Of a stretch of 64,000 bases of DNA, positions 1 through 12,900 are shown one piece after another. Below the pieces are notes generated by a model, which saw only the letters and a program-made list of their open reading frames with translations, did no database searches and had not been told where the DNA came from. Location: NCBI GenBank assembly GCA_013397695.1, contig VYZI01000135.1, positions 1,588,403 to 1,652,402 on the forward strand, written 5' to 3'. Numbering within the stretch: position 1 is the first letter of the stretch; every line of letters begins with the position of its first letter. Made by a program: the position numbers and the translations under genes. The stretch is from Centropus unirufus. Taxonomy: Eukaryota; Chordata; Aves; Cuculiformes; Centropidae.

Positions 1-3000
1 TATCAGGTTAGAAATTAAGATTTGTGTTAGAGGAATATATAAAAATGCAAGAGGTGGCCGTCTGGGCAGGAAGGCATTGCTTTGCCCGTGTAAGCAAGGC
101 AGATGTGTGGCAGTTGTCAAGGGCAGTATTGCCCCTTGTGTGTACTCCCTGCCAGAGGGGATGCACAAATCTCTCCTGATTTAGGTTTTGTCTGAATTTC
201 CAGATCATGGAGATTGGGAGGAAGGATTTGGAAAGTTAAATACATGACCAGGCTTGCTTATACATAGTCCAAGGACATGGCTCCGGGAAGATGGGGTAGA
301 GACAAGATTTCCCCAAGTCCTGCAGGTTAGCCATGTCTAGAGATGGAGAATTTAAAAATTAAGATCATCTTTCCACTATGCCTGCATGGCTGCTAGGACT
401 TTTTTCGGCCAATGTTGTTAATGTTTTCTCTAATCCTGGTTTTGTTATTGTGCTAAGGCCTTAAACACTTCCATTATCCAGCTATGATCTCTCCTTTCTA
501 ATTAACCAAGAGACAAAACTGTGGTGAGAGACCTGACTTGTTCAACTACATCAAAGCTTCAGAGCTCTTAAGCTTGTATTACAAACAAACCTCTTACCAA
601 GTGGGCTCTCAAACCCATTAAGAATGATTTGATTTCATTTTCAATTATTGTATGACAGATTTTCCAACCTAAAAGGCACACTACTGCACACCTCACTGCT
701 AATAACTTTGTCTTTTCTGCATGTTACCAGTCAAAAGGCTAAAAATTCATAACTAAGTTAATAAAGCATCTCCTTATTTAAATTAAATCATGAGGATATA
801 TTTGAAATAAGTTTTTGAGAGATGCTGATCTCTGCTTTGTGTAAATCCACAAATATATTTAATCAACGTCTGTTGATAATGATACACAAACAGGTGAAAC
901 ACCTACTGGCTTTCCTCCTCATTCCTCCCCAGTGATACAAGTACCAACAGACTTCAGGCACATCCTGCACTGTACATTGCATCCACCAGTATTGCTGAAG
1001 TCCTTTCAAATGATGAGCAGGAGCAGGCTTGACACTCCATGATTTCTGACACCACATATCTATGTATCCATGAAAAGAGGGGCCTTATCCCAAAGTTTTC
1101 TTATTTATCATTCTTTCTCCACTACCAGAGTCAGAATCCTTCAGGAAAACCAAGTGACTTGGGATGTATCCGAGAGTGCTACCACCACCATCATTTACCC
1201 AAACAGAAGTTTTCATTTATATTTTTCTTTTTTCTTTTCTGTCATTCCTTGTTGAATTTATGTTACTCCTAGTAGAGAAGGCACAGGAGAAGACTCTTCA
1301 CATGCATTTCAACAGTGGAGACAACCACCTGGAAGTGCGTATGGTGCTAATTCAAGCTGTAGTTCACCACACGCTTTCAGAGATCCATCAGATGGGCTGG
1401 GGGTGGGTCACAGTTCTCATGTAATTTTCCTGCATGTGTTCTTCACCTGGGTCACCAGTCCATATGGTTCTCCCAGGCGAATCTTGCCCCAGACAAGGAG
1501 GTGCAAATTCTAGCTTTTTCTTTTGAGTGCCTAGGAGGAAGTTTTCTTATTCGGACACCAAAAAGAAAAATAAATATATTCCAAAGCTGATTTGGAGACC
1601 AAGGCTGACTGATTTCACAAACTGGCTGCCTCTGAATTCAAACATGCCTATTTGTGTTTTTCATTGATTTTTCCCTACACCTTTCATCACCTATGTCAGA
1701 AGCTAGGTAGATAAAGAACACCACTTATAATTGTATACTCAATAATATGCTGCTCAGCATTTGAGACAAAAAGCATAATACAGTTTTACATGGTGAAAAG
1801 TCACCGAAACACATGAGCTGGAGTTACAATTATTGCTTATTCATGGTAGTCTTTGCTCTTCGGGAAAATGATACAGGAGTTCGGGTTGGGGAGCAGGAGA
1901 GGACCTACTGACGTCGGGTAATGGTGTTCAAGGCAGGCGGGGACAGCTGTGGTAATATATTTGAGCTTCTGTATATCACAGGCCACAGATTTCCAAATGT
2001 AATGCTATGACAGGACTTCCACCAGTTAACAAGGATCTGGAGTGAAAACAGGATGTGATCTGCACTGGAAGCACCTGTGCTGTATTGGCCTGTGATACCC
2101 ATAGCAGGAGCTGCAGATTCTGGACACCAAGGTCTGCTCCTGGCACGTGAGTGCCTTCCATGGAATGGCCCTGACACTGCTCATTTCTTTTTTTTTCAGG
2201 TGGGCTGTTCCATTCAAAGGTCCTCTGCATCTTCTGTAGCTGTTTACAGCAGTATAGAGCGGGTATTTGCTGTTCAAAGCTTCAGTCTGTTCAAACAAGG
2301 CATCAGAGACAACCCTCACATTCATGTGAGGGCTGGAGTGGTGCAAGGACAGTGCAGTGTCAGTCCCAAGAAGTAAACAGAATGGTAACTAAGGTTTTTG
2401 CTGTCTCCTACAAGAACTGCCCACGATTTTCAGCAGTAAGCACGTAATCCATCATTAGGCTGCTTAGTAACAAACTGATTTTTAGCATGTTTAATATTCT
2501 GAGAAGAGGAATCCAAAAATGTGACAGAGGAGGGACTCATGATTTCTAAAGACAAAGGTCAGATATGGAATTAACGATAAGCTGGCATGTACTCAGCACT
2601 GGCCAAAGACCTCAATGTGCAGAGCAACAACCGATGGACACGTACCTCTGCAAGTCACTGAGTCATATTTGCATCTGGCCAGTAGCACCCTGGGGTGTTA
2701 CAGCATGTATAAAAGACTTCAGTTCAGAGGTTAATGCATTCATATATGATAGTGAATCCAAGACTCACTCCAGTCTGCTGTTCCAGTGCCTAATTTTCCT
2801 TCCCTAAAAAATTCCCCCTGGGTTCTGGTCCGAGTTCTTAAAACCTCTGGGACTTTATTTTGTTTTGCTTTCTTATTCCACATTAGTTCCTGACTCTGCC
2901 ATAAAACTTCCCACATGACTTTGGGGTACTCAATCCCTTCCTACTTCAATTCATTATTACAAGGAGGAAATAAAAATACTTCCCTTCTCTAACCTATTGT

Positions 3001-4529
3001 GTTGAGATCCAAGACTCCTTTGGGCGCTGATATTCTCTGCATCTTGACACACTTTCCCAAGTTAAAGTACCACTATTTTGGCTATGGTTTGTATAGCAAT
3101 CCCGCAGTAAACCCTAAGAAAAGTTATTCTTTGTACTAAACATGTCATTATTTTTGCAGCTTTTACGTTGTTTTTTATGGCAAATTAAGAAACTGAGTAG
3201 GTAAGGTAAGAGTAGACTACACTAAGTCTTGATTATTGCAATAACTTTTCTTCTCCTAGCACACACCACAGCACTCACCCAGCTGTCCGAAGAGCCTTCA
3301 CACTGTTGAGAATCAGTATTTTACCATCTTGCTCCACATCTTAGCAGAGCAGCTTGGATCTGGGTCTTGATGAAGAACGTCCTTTCTCAGGGAGACAAGG
3401 GAGCAGCTAAAATGGCTGCAGCCTCCACATTAATGTCACCTGGAGCTTAGGCTCTGGCTTGCCAACGTTACCAAATCACTAGAAATCTTATCTTATTTCA
3501 CCTCACAATAGAGCAGGATTCTGCTCTAAATACTGAACCAAATTTTGAGGCAGTTATTTACATAAACAGACAGACCGAGAACCTCTGGTGACTGCTTGGG
3601 ATCTTTGCCATCACTTCATTTCTGAATGTCCCAATAGATCTCTTATTTTATTGTTTTTCTTTACATGCATGGAAAATAATATTAATCTTTACTACCACCC
3701 CCCAAGACCTTTTTGATCTATAGATACTTCAATCAAAAACAGCTTTATTACAGAGGCAGGATTAAAAAGAAAAAAACAACAACGAAGAATTTAAAACATA
3801 CAACACCACCATTATTAGCAGTCCCAATAAAATGTTACAGTGATTTATATTGGACTTTCGTGGAGATATTGTCACAGGCGTGAAGCTACAAGGCCCTAAG
3901 GGATATTTTGCAGCTTGATAGGCCATCTTACAGAGCTGGGAAACCAGAAAAGCTGTAGAGGATACAAGATTTGTTGTGTTTACAGCAATATGAGTCTAGA
4001 CTTTAGCTTGACTAATGAAAAAAAAAACTGTCCCAATGGCTTACCCCTAGATGGCACTGCCTGGCAGCCTGGCTTCAGCTCACCTCCCATTGTTTATCGT
4101 CGTTTCATAGCTGAGGTTTCTACTTCACTAAATATTGGATGGACAACAGGGCGAGATGAGGGAATTAAATTTGTGCCACTCTTGGTTGAGGTGGCAAGTA
4201 TTCTCTTGTCGGGTGCTTCGAAGTAAAAGAGAAAATAAGACTTTAACCAAAGCATTATAAGTAGAAAGTCCTACATAAATGTGTTTAAATTGTGACAAAG
4301 CTTTGTGCATGTAGCAGGTTGTTATTCTTACTGGAATCCGCACTGTTAAAGCCAAAGTCCCAGAGTGATCAAGGTGGGAATATCCATTTTCATGATCTTG
4401 TGATCTGTTTTATTTTCCTGCAATCCGAGAGCATGATGGTTGACACAACATATTTTTATGAGTTAAGTACATTTCCCTCTGTAACTAACCATAGTACAGC
4501 TTGCAGTTTGCTTTTGTATTCCGTGCTTT
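1..4529. other. No gene seen; unique AT-rich sequence
   Basis: Read on both strands, this stretch shows no recognisable domain, RNA gene or interspersed repeat. The longest open frames (about 100 codons, near 2026-2376 and 3915-4226) lie in several overlapping frames with no compositional bias towards coding. A pyrimidine tract ending in CAG near 2188-2200 resembles a splice acceptor and precedes an open frame to 2376, but there is no convincing donor and no similarity that I know. Intergenic or intronic DNA is the simplest reading. Confidence 0.6.
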
Positions 4530-4580
4530 AAATTTATCAATAAATTTAAAATTTTAAATTTATCAAATAAATTTATCAAT
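4530..4580. repeat. AT-only palindrome and inverted-repeat cluster
   Basis: Three copies of the word AAATTTATCAA start at 4530, 4556 and 4569. Between them, 4540-4563 is a perfect 24-bp palindrome made only of A and T. The word AAATTTAT and its complement ATAAATTT alternate through the block, so several alternative hairpins or a cruciform are possible. Such AT-rich symmetric DNA is known to unwind easily and is typical of matrix-attachment or fragile sequences; any such role here is inference. Confidence 0.75.
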
Positions 4581-6924
4581 ATTTTAGATAATTTTATCCT
4601 GCAAATCAAAAGCTTTATCTGAAACTCTTGATAGTAAACTGGTGCCTGAATATTTAAGCAGTTTGGATTGATTTTAACCAGATGCATGCTTCATAACATA
4701 ATCATAATTTTTTAAACTCATGTAAGTAGTTGGCTGAAAGTTTTTGGTTTACAGTTCAACCAACTATTACATATTATTAAGTACATATTCCTAGGTGGTT
4801 TACCATTTCACAAGTTCTGTAATTATTTTATTTATAAATTGTTTGCTAGTGTAATTATAGGCAAAACAGTTTCAGGACAGAAAAATACAAAGTTTTTAGC
4901 ACTATTGATAGATATTACCGAACTGCCAGTAAAGTTTGATACAATCCTTACCTAACTTATCCCTAGGTTTTATTTCCAGTCCATAAAATATACTAGGCAA
5001 GTTCATGTACACACGTGTGGCTACAACTCCTATAAAGAAACACCCTTTGCATCTTGTAGATTTTGGTCAGACACTACTCCCATGGTTAGAAATGGTAGCA
5101 TAAAGCCCACTGTGTTCATGCTTTTTAAAATAATAAAAAACCCAAAGCGAGATTTATAGTCAGTCGATGTGTCAGGCTATAATTGGGCTGTTTAATAAGT
5201 AATTCTGACTCAGCCTTCTCTGCCAGCAATTACCTGTCTCTACACCTTAGCCTGCCCCAGCCCATACCAAAATATGGAGCTCATACCAATAATACAGTTA
5301 AATTAATGGTCTTCAGGGTTTTTAAAAGACCTTGACTCTCACTTTTCTGTTACCAAAAGTGTAAGAGATTGCGTGTAAATTGTGGCCTAGATGTCTCCTC
5401 TTTTTCAACTCTTCTCACATGACCCTATTTGGATAAACCTGATCTGTATGGAGGCAACAGGGTATCCAGGCTGCTTCTTGAAGACAGTCAAAGACCTACT
5501 GAAGAATCCCATGGAGACCCCATGTGTGTATACCAATCAAGTTAGTCATTATTAAATGAATAAAAATAGATTGTTAAAAATGTTTTGGTTTTTTGTTTGT
5601 TTCTTTTTTATTTTGAAAATTCAAATCTGTATTAAATTATTTTTGTAGCACCCTCTGATTTTAATTCAGTTCAGACAGCTCAGTCATGGCACTGATCTTT
5701 GGATTGTGAAATGAAACAGCTAGGAAAGGGTCAGGGTTGATAAAATGCACAGTCCATTTTTTTACATCTTCTAAAATACAGCTGTAATTTGTCTATCAAC
5801 TAAGGTAATAATCTTTCATACTTGGTAATCTTTTTAAACTTTTTATTGCAGTTCAGTGTGATACCAAATATAGACTTGTAACACTTGGATATGGATTGTA
5901 GTTCTTCCATAATCTTCTTTGGCAGTGAACTCCAAGTCAAAAGATTATAAGGCTTAGTAAATAAAGCAGCAGCCTTTCACCTGCCAGACAGATTGCTGTC
6001 TTAGTTTAACCTTGCTCTACTTGATAACTTTGATTTTACTATGTTTCTAAGCAGATATGAGTTTGTGTAACCAGAAACTGTTATGTGACACATCGGATAA
6101 AACAAGAAGCTTGTTCTGGAGCCTGAAAATTCAGGTCATGATTTGAAACAAAACACTTATGTTTTTAAGGGACGGATTTATATGCATAAGACGGGATCCA
6201 CACAGACACTTAGGCACTTGAGTGCACTCACATGCCGCTTTAAAGGAAACTATGTGTGTGTATAAAATAAATTTTAAGTATTAAGTCAAAGAAATGTTTT
6301 CAAGCTCTGAATACAACTTTCTAAGAAACTCCTTGCCCAGTGTTGCACTGTGATACTTGGTACCTCTCCGGCATTGCCCAGGGATGGCATCCTCTACCCA
6401 GTTCCACAGGTGCTGCCACTCCAATCTTTGGATCATGGGGACATAAGCAGCTATGAGCTTGTGAATCCTAATCCTAGTGTCTTAGACTGCATTTGGATTG
6501 AATGATATGGCTTTGGGGTCATGATGTCTACCCACAGGACTATGCACTGGATTCTTCTTTGTTTCTGTGCCCTGGAATCAAGGGGATTGATGACCGCTAC
6601 CTCAGGGGTTTCTAGCTTAAGGAATATGAATTACTAGCTGCCTTGATGGAAGTAAAACATATACAGTAGAAGAAACTGATTCAGGGTCCAGCAGCTCTGT
6701 CCTCAAGTAGACATAATGCGAACAAATTATCCAGCACTATATCAGGATTCACTTTTTTTCTGTTTACTATTTATTGGAATGTGTTAAAAAGAATGGCATA
6801 ATTATGATATTTCCCATTAAGAGTACAAAAAAATTGCTGGTGATTAACATTCTCGTGTCTAATAATGAGCATACTGTGTTATTGTAACTCTTTAGATACC
6901 GAGTTTTTACTTGCTTTTGATACA
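4581..6924. other. No gene seen; unique sequence with a T-rich tract
   Basis: No open frame of note and no recognised repeat family. The only low-complexity element is a T/G-rich run at about 5581-5616. Its reverse complement is A-rich, but no recognisable retroposed body is attached to it. Confidence 0.6.
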
Positions 6925-6974
6925 TTACTTTAAAAGTAAAGATAACTTTTTACTTTCAAAGTAAAGATAAGCCT
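6925..6974. repeat. 25-bp tandem duplication with hairpin symmetry
   Basis: Two adjacent 25-bp units (6925-6949 and 6950-6974) share the word AAAGTAAAGATAA at 6933-6945 and 6958-6970. Each unit begins TTACTTT, one base (A or C), then AAAGTAA, so each can fold into a 7-bp hairpin with a one-base loop. A related word, ACTTTACTTTC, follows directly near 6978-6990 and may be a decayed third unit. Confidence 0.7.
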
Positions 6975-9900
6975 TGACTTTACTTTCACTTCCCCTTCAT
7001 AGCAGTACTGCCCGTACAGTAAAATTATCATGGTCTATAAGACAAGGAGATGTTTTTTACTAACAAGGACAGAGCTGTAGTTCTCATGGTAAACAGCTAT
7101 AGACTAACCTGCTCATGGGATAAAGCCACGTCAGGCAGTATTGCTTGGTGGAGACAGCTACAGCACAGGTACCCAGCCTGCCTGATATAATTGGAGATGG
7201 TCTTGACACACACTAAAAACAGGTTTGTTTTGCCTTCAGTACAACAACTTCACCAATTTCAAAGTTTTCCTCAAGAATTGACCTCAATATCTTTTTCTTT
7301 AGCATTTTCCATCTTACTTTCCACATTAAATTTACTTGATAAGACAGAACATAACGTTGTTTAGGCTTGTTCAAAGCCACAGTTTTTATCTGTGTAAATT
7401 GATGAAGCTTTGACGACATAATTTTGTAAGTTATTTATTTAGTATTTTGGTGGTTTGAGAACACAATGTATAAATACCTGTCAAGCTACGTTCATTAATT
7501 TGAATAATTGTAGAGGATGTGTTTAGTAACAACTTGCCAGTCACAGGCAGGATTGTTGAGGGCAAAAAATAGACTATATATTTGTTACATCCTCTCTTTG
7601 TTCCACAGTCCCCCTAAAGGAATCTGAAGTCTACAGCTAGAGGTTGAATGCAATAAGTCAATAAGGGGGTGCCTAGGCATACTCCAACTTACTGAGATGA
7701 GGCAATGCCATTCCTACTAGCTGCCCAGTGCTCCATGCCTCCTGAGAGCCTCCCTGTAGACCCTGCCACCAGCTGCTGCACTTTCTTCCCCACAGGTGCT
7801 GCAGAGTCTAATCCCAGTGTGTCTGAGGCCTCCGTAAGCAGCTTGACCTGTTGTCACAAGCTTTTAATAAAGCTGAAGTGCTTTCTTTTAAGAGGAAGGA
7901 GGAAATAAAGAAGAAGATAGAATTGAACAGAGTTTTTAAGAAATAATGATAATGCAGCAAAAAGCTTCCCAAGGAAGAGGCTGCTGGGAGGAACGGACAA
8001 AATGGGATCTATGGAGAACTTTGTGGCTAGTTAATCATCAGACTTACAGAAAAACTAAAATAAAGCATTTGATTTTACTCTGATGACTGATATTTAATAG
8101 CTCATTTCTTTATGGCATCTGCAGAATGCTTATAGGGATATTAGACACTTAGTACAATTACTGACAATGGTCAAAAAAATAAAAAACGGCAGGCAGAGAA
8201 CCAGAAACTGAAAAATATTTAATTAGTTTTGGGTCATGTTTTGGAGAACACAAAAATGCAGAGAAGACCTCATGTTTTCTCTTAGGACTGGTCCTGTGCT
8301 GACAGCAAGGCCAAGCTCAGGAGATGTTTCAGTAAGTCACACTGAGATCCAGGGCAGGAATCAATGGCCTTGGAGCACTCCTGTTGCTGTTTAATTCACT
8401 AATATAGATACAGACTTCATGCCAGTTCCCTTCGCCTGTCAAAACAACATAAGGGAAAGACCTGATGCTAGGTTTACCATAATACGATTAAAGGAAGCTT
8501 TTCTCAGACAGTGGAATGAAAAAAGCTTCTGCATGAGCTTCCATTTGCCTGATGGTAACACTATCCTCATTTTCTGCTCTCTTGATAATACTAGGGTATT
8601 TGTAGTTGGAATGAGGCAGCAGTTTTTTCAGGAAATGGTCACAGAGGCAGCCTCACTTCAGTTTTTCTTACTGTTTCATTTTGATCCTTTACATGGGCTG
8701 CTATTATGCTTAAATTTTCCATGGGACCCTTGATGGGGGAAATGGCCTTACATTCTCTGTAACTATCTTAGTCTTCAAAGGCCCCTTCCATACTTCCGTC
8801 ACTTTCTCCCCAAATTCACATCCCTGTCACACAAAGAGGTTGCTAAGTTACTTACTGAAAACTCCAGCACAAACATGCCCTTGAAAAATATTTTCCTCCA
8901 CAGCAATTCTCTGGACCAGCTTCACCCTGGGACACTGAGGACATAGTCACAAATAATGACAATGATTTTTGCTAACTCAATAAATTAATCCAATATCTAG
9001 GTCTTCAAGTTCAAAACTTTTGTCCTGTATTACATAAGTTAGGGTGGAAAAAAAATGATATGCCTATTTTTAAAACTAACATATTTTGAGACATCAGCAA
9101 CACTGAACCAGTTTATTAATTTTCTTTTATAAATGGTTTGAAAATTCTCTGTTTATCTTTAAAATCCTGGAAATTCTTACATGAGACTTGTAAAAGATGT
9201 GGCAAATCAACTTTTAAGAGACACAATTAAAATTACAGGAAGTTTATCAATATCACTCAGAATATTTTTGTGGCAAACCTTGATTACAATTCCTTGTCAA
9301 GCCGTGTGTTCATCTCAAGGTCTGGCTGCTTCATACCTCGATTGAGTGATCAGGGAACAGTGAGGGCTTAAGGTGGCATGTGGGAGGCTTGTGGTTCAAA
9401 CCATTTACCCCCCGCAGAAACTACCATGTGTCTGCCATGAAGTCTTTGGGTCTTTCAGATACCCAGTAAAGGCAGAGTGGTGGCCAAACTTCACCTTCAA
9501 TATGCTTGTCAGTGAGGATTTTGAGATATAAAATTTTAAGACCTTTCAGATTAGAAGGATAGTTTTCCCATTTTCTCTAAGGAAAATACAAGGGGATGGT
9601 TTTAGTGAGTGATTTTCAGAGTTTCATTTGAAAATACCTACCTTGTGAAGAGGCATTACCCTATTGAGAGAGGTGCAGATCAGTGCAGAATTTTTTACCT
9701 TCATTAAAAAATTATTTGCCTCCAGACTAAACATAATGTTATATGTATCATAAACATTTCATGTTAAAAAAATATCTTGTACAAAATGTTTACAAACATG
9801 TATGGAATTCCTGTAAATATTCAGTTTCTAAATCTATTCAATAAACATATAGGAGTACAGGCCAACACTTGAGAAAATTCTATTCTTCTCTTATGAAAGA

Positions 9901-12900
9901 GGGATTTATTTCTTGATAAATATCTAAAATACTTTTCATGCTCTTATGGCAAGGGCAGAGAATCTTTAATTTGCTTGTAACAATTTTAAATTACTTTGTT
10001 CAGGTCGATTTTTACAGCATTGCTAAACAGAGCTGTACAGAGCTAAACAACCAAAACCAAATCACTTTATTAACAGTGCAGTCTTTCACATTGCAAGAAC
10101 TGAACTGTAGTTCACATCATAAAAATGCTACCGGCTAGGACTGTTTCACTTGTTGCATAACTCTGTAATTACAGCCAAGGTATCAACCATGCTGGCTCCT
10201 GGACAGTGGAGCTTTGCCTGCTTCATCTGTAATCCGGAAACACGCTGTAGGCGGAGGATTTGCAGTGCCAGGTCACTGAGGGATCTCTTGCTTTTCCCTA
10301 CCGTCGAAAGTCATCAGCCTAATGAGCAACAACACCCTGCTCTTCTCATGACGGATCTCGGAGGAAGATGTGAGGCAGCGGCTGCAGCAATCATAGCAAA
10401 ATGCTGGCCACCAAACTATTCCTCCAGACAAGAGTAATCCCCACACCTTCTTATTACGCTGATTTGTCTGTTCCAAACAGCTACAGATCAATTTACAGAT
10501 CAGTTTATTACAGATGAATCTGAACTTAGGAATACGAAGCTGAAATCTCCTGGCAAATAATATTTGTGAGACAAGGCAGAGATGGCTCGGTTCTCCGAAG
10601 AGCTGCTGAAGAAAGAGATCTTCATCCCACCTGTTGGTGTCACAGATATTCCAGTACCTTACAGAACACAGCAGAAGGGTGGAAGGTTTGATCCCCTCCC
10701 ATCATCTGTCACCTTCAGGAGGTACTTCAGGCATGAAGCGTGTGTCTCTGGAAGTTGGCAGCTGCCACTCTTACTGGTTACTTATGCAGTTGTTCAACAC
10801 AATGTGGATAACAAAACATTTTGAAGAATAAAGCCCACCATGTCAGTAATTTGGTGCAGAAAGTGGTGTTGCGACTACCAGGGAAATAAACTGCTAGGCA
10901 TTGCTTAAGCTGAAGGGAAGAATGAACCCAGGGCAGTCACTTAAACCCAGCCTAGAGCACTGTATGCTTTCATTGTTAAATGTGAAAGATCAGATCTATA
11001 CCCACATGAAGATGTCCCATTGCTGTTTTTATATTAAAAATAAACATGCTATTTCATAAAACATGACAAAAGAAAAGGCATTGTAATAGTCGAAAAAGAG
11101 CAGAAGATAATATTTCCCTTCATGAAAGCATTTGGCATGACTAATGCTGGCATTTGCAAAGCCAGTGTATTTATAGAAGCCTAATACGAAATAGAAAGTT
11201 AAGCCCAGCCTGATTCCTTGATCTGAACCTTGAAACTGAGGTCAGAAAATTGCAATGTCAGTCACAGAGAATGCCTGAGACAGTGACCAACAACGGCACT
11301 CCCACAGCTCCTGTCTTCTGGAGTGAGTTGTCCTCAGGCCTTGAGTTCTCTCACAGACTTCTGGGCTCTCTCATCACCAAACTTTTCACTGCAGATATGA
11401 AAAACTATGCCAGCTCTGTGGAACAGCTGCAAACACTTAGGAGATCACCTGGGAAGAGTACCAGTTCATGCACCAGTCTCTGGGAATCACTGTGAATTCT
11501 ATGAGGCTTTACTTGAGCAAGAGCTGCATTTGATGTGGCATTCTGCCTACTAAAAGCAAAGGTCTGTGAGAGAAACTTGGTGAATGAGGATAAGAGAACA
11601 AAGTGAAAAGGAAAAGTCCATGATTTGGGTGAAGTTAACTGCTCAACCACAGTATTAATACTGAGTCCAATGTAACGAGGAGAATAAAAATAAATTTTGG
11701 CAATAACTGCCATGTTGCGGTCTGTGGCTGTGACTTTCAGATCCGTCAAGAGTTTTAATCATCATACAGAATGTGATATTCATAGATTTTAAAGAATTGC
11801 CCATGACTGAGTAAAGAAGTAAACTGATTATGATCCTGATTGATTTGCGGCTAGGAATGTTTATGAATATATGGAGTGGCTATTCAGAAGGCCTGATATA
11901 ATTAGTTTTTCCTTTAAGAAAACACTGATCTTCAGCAGAAGAAGCTTTGGAAACCTAACAGAAATAGTCTTGGTAAGTCTTTTGCTAGATCATTTTTATT
12001 TTAGAAGGTTTAGTTGCAGATTTTTGCCAATCTTGATATTTAATAAGGAGCAGGAGAGTCAGGCAGCAAATATTTGCATGAAGGGATTATAGCTGCAGCT
12101 GTTTAAATACAAAGAACTGAATATACTCAAAATAGTGATGCACTGTTAGCCAAATACTGCTGTATTTCTAGAACGAATAGCCTTCACAAGTGTTTGTTAC
12201 TACTTCTGTGAAAAAACATTCCTAAATATCTTCTCACCAGCAACCGGGAGTAACAGTATATGAAGTCCCTTGACAGCTAGGCAGATTTATACCTACTGAG
12301 TAGCTCCTGCTCCCAGAAATGTTGCACGGATTTCAGTGGTATCTATCATTTTTTATTACAGAAAATCTTGTCACAACCTTTTCTGGGGTTTATCCTCCAC
12401 AGCTCGATTCTCAGCACACCTTAAAAAGACAAGAATATCTGGACTGGGTTCAGATGAGTCTACCTTGGTTCTGTATACTCGTTATTTACTGAGCACGAGA
12501 AAAAGGCAAGAAGAAGGTAATTTCTGTACTTACCTTCTCTGCTCATAAAAAGCTGCAGATTGAGGTTTTCCAATCAGGATCACGGTACCTACATCTTTAC
12601 ACCGTGAATTTTTAATGGACATTTTTTCTATTTCCAACTAATTTGCTTTCAAACTAATTTAGATTTTTATCTAATTTTTTTTACAATGAATTTATTTGAT
12701 ATGCAGTTTGGCAAAGGTTGACTTGCTTTGTTTTGCATTTGTTGCAAAATAATTGTATTTGGTGTGTTCTGGTTCAAGTTAATTTTGCTTGAAAGCCGTG
12801 CCATACCTTTTATGATTCTTGCTCTTGTTTGGGTCTTTTCTGTATCATAAAAGGGGGGGTAACCAAAACCCAGAATGTGGGCATTTCATTGTTTTTATGC

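Noticed and set aside
10582..10831. Two overlapping frames beginning with a good start context (ATGGCTCGG), suspected as a retropseudogene of a small mitochondrial protein
   Set aside because: I could not align the residues with any protein family, and there is no poly(A) tail or flanking duplication.
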